From Alphaproteobacteria bacterium (lineage in GTDB: Bacteria > Pseudomonadota > Alphaproteobacteria > CAAHEQ01 > UBA3637), in the NCBI GenBank assembly GCA_900772625.1, contig CAAHEQ010000039.1:1-9855 (forward strand): a stretch of 9,855 nt of DNA, in the 5' to 3' direction. Within the stretch, counting starts at the first letter, position 1, and each line of letters begins with the position of its first letter. The translations under genes were made by a program, and so were the position numbers. Below, piece after piece: positions 6,337 through 9,855 of this stretch. Below the pieces are notes generated by a model, which was given only the letters and a program-made list of their open reading frames with translations, was not told the origin of the DNA and ran no database searches.

Positions 6337-6734
6337 TTGTCTTTCCTTTGCTTTAAACGAATCACATAAGCGCCACCCGCTTGACGATCGGGCACTGAAA
6401 CACTTTGAATAAAATCGGCAATAAACGGATTTTCGAGCCACAGAGGAAACTCTTTTTTTAAAATCCCCTGCCCGTCTTTTCCCTTACCTGTAATGACTGT
6501 AATCTGGCGCGTGCCTTGTTTTAGGTGCGCCTTTAAAAACGCCAGGAACATCTCATAAGCTTCCGTTGCAATCATCCCATGCAAGTCCAAAATCGGTGGC
6601 ACATAGCCTTTGTCAGCCCGTCTGATCCACACACGGCGCACGGGCTTTGAAGGCGGTGCAACGCGGTTTTTCGCACGCAACGGTATGACCGTACGAATGA
6701 ACTTTTGCCACAATGAAAAATCTTCCTCTTGCAC
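6330..6734 (-). CDS. Smr-domain protein
   Basis: This 134-aa protein has one C-terminal Smr domain (about 46-128): the L49-DLHG motif, V80-ITGKG with the following G88-x-G90-x-L92, and the closing G-G-A-Y-V strand. Such stand-alone Smr proteins are found in most Proteobacteria; the fold is linked to nucleic-acid cleavage, but the cellular role is unsettled. Residues 1-45 are basic and probably unstructured. The start is a GTG at 6734, supported by AAAGGA seven bases upstream. The nearby ATG at 6742 is in another frame. It follows mltA by 14 bases and overlaps tsaD by seven. The Tim44-MltA-Smr order is one I recall from other Alphaproteobacteria. Confidence 0.92.
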   Translation of the reverse strand: MQEEDFSLWQKFIRTVIPLRAKNRVAPPSKPVRRVWIRRADKGYVPPILDLHGMIATEAYEMFLAFLKAHLKQGTRQITVITGKGKDGQGILKKEFPLWLENPFIADFIQSVSVPDRQAGGAYVIRLKQRKDKC

Positions 6735-6748
6735 AGCTTCATCCTTTG

Positions 6749-7870
6749 CTAAAAGCTGGCCAATGGCTCTTTGCCCTTTGGCAGTAAAATGAAATATCGA
6801 CCTTGACTTTTCATACGTCCCGCGTTTTGGAATGCCTCTTCACCATAGCCCCAAAAGTAATCGCCTCGAATGCCACCCTTGATTGCGCCGCCTTTGTCTT
6901 GTGCGACAACAAGGTGCTGGATTTTCTCACCATCTGGAGACGTTGTATCCAAATACATCAGCGATCCTAACGGAATAAAGCGTGTATCAACCGCCAGACT
7001 CCGTTTTGGGGTAAGCGATACGCCCAAAGCGCCCAAAGGCCCGTCTGCTTGAGGCAACTCTTTAAAGAAAATATAGCGTGGATTTTTATTCATCAGCTCG
7101 GTTGCTTTTTGAGGATTTTCGTTCAACCATTGACGAATGTGTGGCATAGACGCTTTGCCATTTTCCAGTAATCCTTGACCCGCCATAATCGATCCTATGC
7201 CCACAAATTCGTGCCCGTTATTGCCCGCATAGCCCAAATGCACAACACCGTCAGGCGTTTGAACGCGCCCCGAGCCTTGAATATGCAAAATAAAAGCGTC
7301 CACAGGGTTGTCCACCCACATCACCACAGGCGCTTTACAAGTCGCCTCGTTAATTTCGTCCCGCTTCAAGTACGGCAAAAAACGACCGTTTTCAATACGC
7401 CCCACGCGCTGACCCGTATCACCGCCTTTTTGGCAAACAGTTCGTGTATCCAGCATCACTAAATCGGGTGGCAGACCATAAATAGGATAAATGTTTTTAT
7501 CACCTTTTTGACGTGCGCCTTTCAGCGATGATTCATAATATCCCGTAAAAGTGCCTTTGTCCGAACCATAGCTGTAGACTGCATAAGGCGTCATCGTACT
7601 TTCGACAAAGCGGCGGATTTGCTTTGAAGAAGCCCCTTTCAAACGCTTGATGCCATCGCAAAAAGTCTTCCACTCATCGCGTAAGCCGAGCGCTTCACAG
7701 TTTTTTTCAAACGCAGGTAAAGCTTGCGTCAAATCGTCATCGCGCCAATTGGGTAAGTTGCGATATGAAACAGGCTGAAGTTGAAAAGCTTTGTCTTCTG
7801 ACACGCCACAGCCAGCCAGTAAAGCGCACAAACAAATACCGATAAAAGACGATAAACGCATTAAATGCAT
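6749..7870 (-). CDS. mltA: Membrane-bound lytic murein transglycosylase A, lipoprotein
   Basis: This 373-aa protein cleaves the beta-1,4 bond between MurNAc and GlcNAc, releasing 1,6-anhydro muropeptides during wall turnover. The N-terminus is a lipoprotein signal: M4-R5, a hydrophobic stretch, then lipobox L18-A19-G20-C21. This predicts attachment to the outer membrane from the periplasmic side. The MltA domain follows, and the C-terminal 3D domain carries Q-D325-K-G-G-A-I and G-D337. By position from the C-terminus D337 matches, I believe, the catalytic aspartate of E. coli MltA. The ATG at 7870 overlaps the upstream stop by one base (TAATG), with GAGG seven bases before it inside the upstream gene. 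The ATG at 7861 is an alternative that would still keep the lipobox. Confidence 0.95.
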   Translation of the reverse strand: MHLMRLSSFIGICLCALLAGCGVSEDKAFQLQPVSYRNLPNWRDDDLTQALPAFEKNCEALGLRDEWKTFCDGIKRLKGASSKQIRRFVESTMTPYAVYSYGSDKGTFTGYYESSLKGARQKGDKNIYPIYGLPPDLVMLDTRTVCQKGGDTGQRVGRIENGRFLPYLKRDEINEATCKAPVVMWVDNPVDAFILHIQGSGRVQTPDGVVHLGYAGNNGHEFVGIGSIMAGQGLLENGKASMPHIRQWLNENPQKATELMNKNPRYIFFKELPQADGPLGALGVSLTPKRSLAVDTRFIPLGSLMYLDTTSPDGEKIQHLVVAQDKGGAIKGGIRGDYFWGYGEEAFQNAGRMKSQGRYFILLPKGKEPLASF

Positions 7871-8466
7871 TACACGGCCTCGCTTTTAGTCGCTACAACT
7901 TGCCAGCCAGAGCGAACACCCGTTTTCTTTTCAAACGTCCATGTATCTTTGACCTTAGCAATCATAATCGGGTCGCCTTCCAGCACTTGACCATCCTTGC
8001 CACGCAAGACGTTCATTTGCTCGGAAATAAGTTCGACCTTGACTTTGTTTGGCTTTTTAATGTTATCACGAGCAATCACTTTGGCCGAGTTAATCGCAAT
8101 TAAAGAAAACTCCATTTTTTCGCCCGCTTTATCGCGTCTGTCTATTTCGGCGGAAAAACCTTCGAAAACACGCTTTGAAACAAGCGACTTTAAAACGTCC
8201 TTGCGCCCCACAGAAAAAGCGTCTGCAATCGCGTTAAATGCTATTTTAGCCCCCATTAAAAAGTCGTTTTCATCAAACTCATTGGCTTTCTTTTGCGCTT
8301 GCTCGTCATCCTCATTGTTTACAATTGTCATTTCAAAGACTTGACCTGTGCCAGGCAAAACGCCCCGAAAGCGCTCTGTTTTAGCCTCTTCTTGACCCAA
8401 CTTTGAAAACAATCTGGAAATAATCACAGCGGCAATAATGCCTAAAAATATCCAACCTGCATTCAT
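7870..8466 (-). CDS. Tim44-domain inner-membrane protein (TimA-like)
   Basis: A 198-aa protein with a single N-terminal membrane segment (about 4-19), a charged linker rich in D and E (about 50-68), then a Tim44-like domain (about 68-195). The domain ends in the typical D-T-W-T-F-E ... G-W-Q-V-V-A-T strands. Bacterial Tim44 homologues are characteristic of Alphaproteobacteria, for example TimA of Caulobacter. They are related to the mitochondrial import component Tim44, which gives a lineage clue. Their bacterial function is not settled; a role at the inner membrane in envelope integrity or protein assembly is the usual suggestion. The ATG at 8466 has AGAGG a few bases upstream. It is the first gene of the minus-strand unit and is divergent from secB. 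Its stop overlaps mltA. Confidence 0.9.
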   Translation of the reverse strand: MNAGWIFLGIIAAVIISRLFSKLGQEEAKTERFRGVLPGTGQVFEMTIVNNEDDEQAQKKANEFDENDFLMGAKIAFNAIADAFSVGRKDVLKSLVSKRVFEGFSAEIDRRDKAGEKMEFSLIAINSAKVIARDNIKKPNKVKVELISEQMNVLRGKDGQVLEGDPIMIAKVKDTWTFEKKTGVRSGWQVVATKSEAV

Positions 8467-8619
8467 TTTATTCCTCTTTCTTTTTTATTTTCCTCTAGCT
8501 TACCAATTTTTTTTAAAAAAGTACAGTTTTTTTTATTTTTTTAATGACAAATCTTTTTTTGACACTATACTATAAATAATCGTATCGCAAAAATAATCAA
8601 TTAAACGAAAGGACAAAAA
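8467..8619. promoter_or_regulatory. Divergent AT-rich promoter region for secB (+) and the Tim44 unit (-)
   Basis: This 153-base intergenic stretch is very AT-rich, with long T and A runs. For secB a plausible pair is ATGACA (8544-8549), 16 bases, TATACT (8566-8571). A TTGACA at 8559-8564 matches the -35 consensus exactly but has only a poor -10 (TATCGC at 8583). The -10 area CTATACTATA also gives TATAGT on the minus strand, so the two promoters may overlap. Exact elements are uncertain. Confidence 0.45.
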
Positions 8620-9108
8620 ATGTCAGACAATCAAAATCAAGAAGAAAATATGCAAAACGCTCAAGCGCCTACTTTCCAAATCAACGCACAGTACATCAAG
8701 GACTTTTCTTTTGAAGCGCCTCGTATGCCGTTTTTAATGAGCGATATGAAAAAAATGCCCAAAGTCGACATTGCAATCAACATTAACGCAGGGCCTGTCA
8801 ACAAAGAAGAACATCTCTACACCGTTGACTTGGTGCTGAAAGTCGAAGCAAAGCAAGAAGCCAAGACTGCGTTTTTATGCGAGTTGACTTATGGTGCTTT
8901 GGTGACGCTGAACATTCCAGAAGAACACGTACAACCAATGTTATTGATTGAAGTGCCGCACTTATTGTTCCCGTATATCAGAGCGATTATCGCCAACACA
9001 ACACGTGAAGCAGGCCTGATGCCGTTGACATTAGCGCCGATTGATTTTGCAGCGTTGTATCGTGCTCGTCAAGCGCAACAACAGGAAAATGTTAAAAAGG
9101 CAAACTAA
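8620..9108 (+). CDS. secB: Protein-export chaperone SecB
   Basis: This 162-aa protein is the tetrameric cytoplasmic chaperone that keeps precursors unfolded and hands them to SecA. Family marks are Y25-I-K-D-F-S-F-E-A-P near the N-terminus, the central E-L-T-Y-G-A strand, and E-V-P-H-L-L-F-P-Y-I-R followed by L-A-P-I-D-F-A-A-L-Y near the C-terminus. The N-terminal 17 residues are polar and Q/N-rich, as often in alphaproteobacterial SecB. The segment that is usually GGFPPL reads A-G-L-M-P-L here, a mild deviation. The ATG at 8620 has AAGGA seven to eight bases upstream. It is divergent from the Tim44-mltA unit and is followed by a hairpin. Confidence 0.97.
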   Translation: MSDNQNQEENMQNAQAPTFQINAQYIKDFSFEAPRMPFLMSDMKKMPKVDIAININAGPVNKEEHLYTVDLVLKVEAKQEAKTAFLCELTYGALVTLNIPEEHVQPMLLIEVPHLLFPYIRAIIANTTREAGLMPLTLAPIDFAALYRARQAQQQENVKKAN

Positions 9109-9134
9109 GCCGATTATGTCATAATTTTGATAGC

Positions 9135-9181
9135 ATAAAAGTACCTTTTATTTTGGCAACTGCGTAAAACCGTGGTTGCCA
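9135..9181 (+). terminator. Hairpins after secB, possible terminator
   Basis: A 7-bp hairpin, ATAAAAG (9135-9141) with CTTTTAT (9145-9151), is followed at once by a longer one. TGGCAAC (9154-9160) pairs with GTTGCCA (9175-9181) and extends inward to about 11 pairs including two G-T. The downstream T-run is poor, so termination efficiency is uncertain. Confidence 0.45.
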
Positions 9182-9240
9182 TAATTATTTGTCAAAAAAA
9201 CACCATAGTATTCAAAAAGTAATTTGATGTTTAAATTAAC

Positions 9241-9257
9241 TCAAGAATCATTCTTGA
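9241..9257. repeat. 17-bp palindrome TCAAGAAT-C-ATTCTTGA
   Basis: Perfect 8-bp arms flank one central base in the spacer between secB and the small minus-strand gene. This is the shape of an operator for a dimeric regulator, but it is not next to any promoter I can identify. The rest of the spacer (9182-9301) shows nothing convincing. Confidence 0.4.
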
Positions 9258-9299
9258 AAAGCGAACGAATTATAGGCAAGATTTCCCTTAACACAAATC

Positions 9300-9335
9300 A
9301 AAAAGGAAACCACCATAAATCGAGTGGCTTCCTTT
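9300..9335 (-). terminator. Rho-independent terminator of the small acidic gene
   Basis: A 12-bp stem (9335-9324 with 9313-9302, one mismatch) with a ten-base loop. On the minus strand the lower arm ends in a run of five T (9304-9300). It starts 24 bases after the stop at 9359. Confidence 0.8.
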
Positions 9336-9358
9336 CATCTTACAAAATAATTAAATAA

Positions 9359-9580
9359 TTAGTTTGTTGCCATAGGCGCAGCAGCATCATCTGCAGCAAA
9401 AGTTATCATTGAAAAGTATAACTTTCGAATTTCGTCATCTGTCAGATCCGCAACCTTTTTTGCTGCCGAAATCATTTCGTCAGTCGGTGTTGTCGGCGCG
9501 ACAACCAAACCTTCGTCATTCAACGCACGCAGCATTTCCAACGATTCTTCCATTTGTGATGATACTTCCGAATTTTTCAT
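9359..9580 (-). CDS. Small acidic protein of unknown function (73 aa)
   Basis: I do not recognise this protein. It has 73 residues, 14 acidic against 6 basic, no cysteine, no signal peptide and no membrane segment. Residues 7-23 and 33-62 look helical, separated by an A-P-T-T-P-T linker (28-33). The second half (P32-T-D-E-M-I-S-A-A-K, then Y55-F-S-M-I-T-F-A) weakly recalls short helical motifs in other small alphaproteobacterial and phage-like proteins; this is not enough for a name. It is very likely a real gene: ATG 9580 has a near-perfect AAGGAG eight bases upstream, and a terminator follows. That ribosome site lies in the last codons of the truncated XRE regulator, whose stop is five bases upstream. 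The two therefore look like a former two-gene operon. Confidence 0.72.
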   Translation of the reverse strand: MKNSEVSSQMEESLEMLRALNDEGLVVAPTTPTDEMISAAKKVADLTDDEIRKLYFSMITFAADDAAAPMATN

Positions 9581-9585
9581 AGCAT

Positions 9586-9768
9586 TTACTCCTTGTCTTG
9601 GTCTTGTTTATCCTCATCGACTTCAAAGGCCAAAGATTTCATCAAGTCCAAAAGCTTGTGAGCAATTTCTCTGTCAGGAATACGATAGTAAGAACGTACC
9701 AATTCCAAACTTTCTTTTCTGCTGAGCGGATCATTATCGGCTTGAGCAGAAATTTGCGAAACTATATG
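9586..9768 (-). pseudogene. 3' remnant of an XRE-family (helix-turn-helix) regulator
   Basis: On the minus strand a frame is open from a TAG at 9771-9769 to a TAA at 9588-9586, about 60 codons. The peptide contains D-N-D-P-L-S-R-K-E-S-L-E-L-V-R-S-Y-Y-R-I-P-D and then H-K-L-L-D-L-M-K-S-L-A. I recognise this as the helical C-terminal tail typical of alphaproteobacterial XRE/Cro-type regulators. There is no ATG, GTG or TTG before the conserved part. The DNA-binding domain that should precede it is absent: upstream sequence is AT-rich with stops in all three frames, and a plus-strand gene begins there. So it is a 5'-deleted fragment, not a frameshifted gene. It ends five bases before the small acidic gene. 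The family assignment is from memory of the tail pattern. Confidence 0.65.
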
Positions 9769-9782
9769 CTAATAAGTATAAA
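9754..9782 (+). promoter_or_regulatory. Candidate promoter of the right-edge gene
   Basis: TTGCGA (9754-9759), a 17-base spacer and TATAAA (9777-9782) match sigma-70 elements at 4 and 5 of 6 positions. Initiation near 9789 would leave a leader of about 40 bases before ATG 9831. It overlaps the break point of the XRE remnant. Confidence 0.35.
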
Positions 9783-9830
9783 TGTTGATTTAAATAGTAA
9801 TAAAGTTTTTAATGTGTAGGAGATTAAAAA

Positions 9831-9855
9831 ATGAGAAAAAGATCTTTAAGAGGCC
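9831..9855 (+). CDS. Start of an unidentified gene, cut by window edge
   Basis: An ATG with a good AGGAG about seven bases upstream opens a frame reading M-R-K-R-S-L-R-G to the end of the window. Eight residues, five of them basic or polar, do not allow identification. The AT-rich leader and the position at the broken XRE gene make it a candidate for incoming DNA, which is inference only. Confidence 0.5.

Noticed and set aside
9227..9358. 43-codon plus-strand ORF after secB
   Set aside because: It lacks a ribosome site and reads through the terminator hairpin of the opposite-strand gene and the 17-bp palindrome.
9598..9819. 73-codon plus-strand open frame overlapping the regulator remnant
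   Set aside because: The opposite strand has the recognisable XRE tail and a coherent gene junction; the plus frame has no ribosome site and looks like an antisense shadow.

Overview
The window looks like chromosomal DNA of a low-GC, probably host-associated Alphaproteobacterium. The case rests on gene content and order. A bacterial Tim44-domain protein sits next to MltA and an Smr-domain protein, divergent from secB. A short DEDDy exonuclease of NrnC/RNase D type leads a KDO/LPS-export operon. The tail of an XRE-type regulator is of a kind common in this class. The species cannot be named from the sequence alone.

Layout. 1-360 (+) is the 3' part of a gene for a small secreted, cysteine-rich protein, closed by a bidirectional terminator. 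4004 down to 533 (-) is a compact unit: tRNA-Leu(CAG), nrnC-like exonuclease, kdsD, a natural lptC-lptA fusion, and lptB. It joins LPS core precursor synthesis (KDO from arabinose 5-phosphate) to LPS export. 4005-4936 is a long non-coding spacer crowded with hairpins and palindromes. 8466 down to 4937 (-) is a second compact unit: Tim44-domain protein, mltA, smr, tsaD, trxA, with a clear terminator after trxA. Several junctions are overlapping stop/start codons. secB (8620-9108, +) diverges from that unit across an AT-rich promoter region. After secB comes a 250-base spacer with hairpins, then a small acidic gene of unknown function (9580-9359, -). Directly upstream of it is the 3' remnant of an XRE-family regulator that has lost its start and DNA-binding part. 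The last 25 bases begin a new plus-strand gene.

Working together: most of the window is core envelope and housekeeping biology. It covers LPS precursor and transport (kdsD, lptCA, lptB), peptidoglycan turnover (mltA), export (secB, Tim44-like protein), tRNA modification (tsaD), redox (trxA) and RNA turnover (nrnC-like). The two most unusual features are the single-polypeptide LptC-LptA fusion and the decapitated XRE regulator beside an intact small gene at the right edge. I see no CRISPR array, rRNA, complete insertion sequence or obvious defence system.
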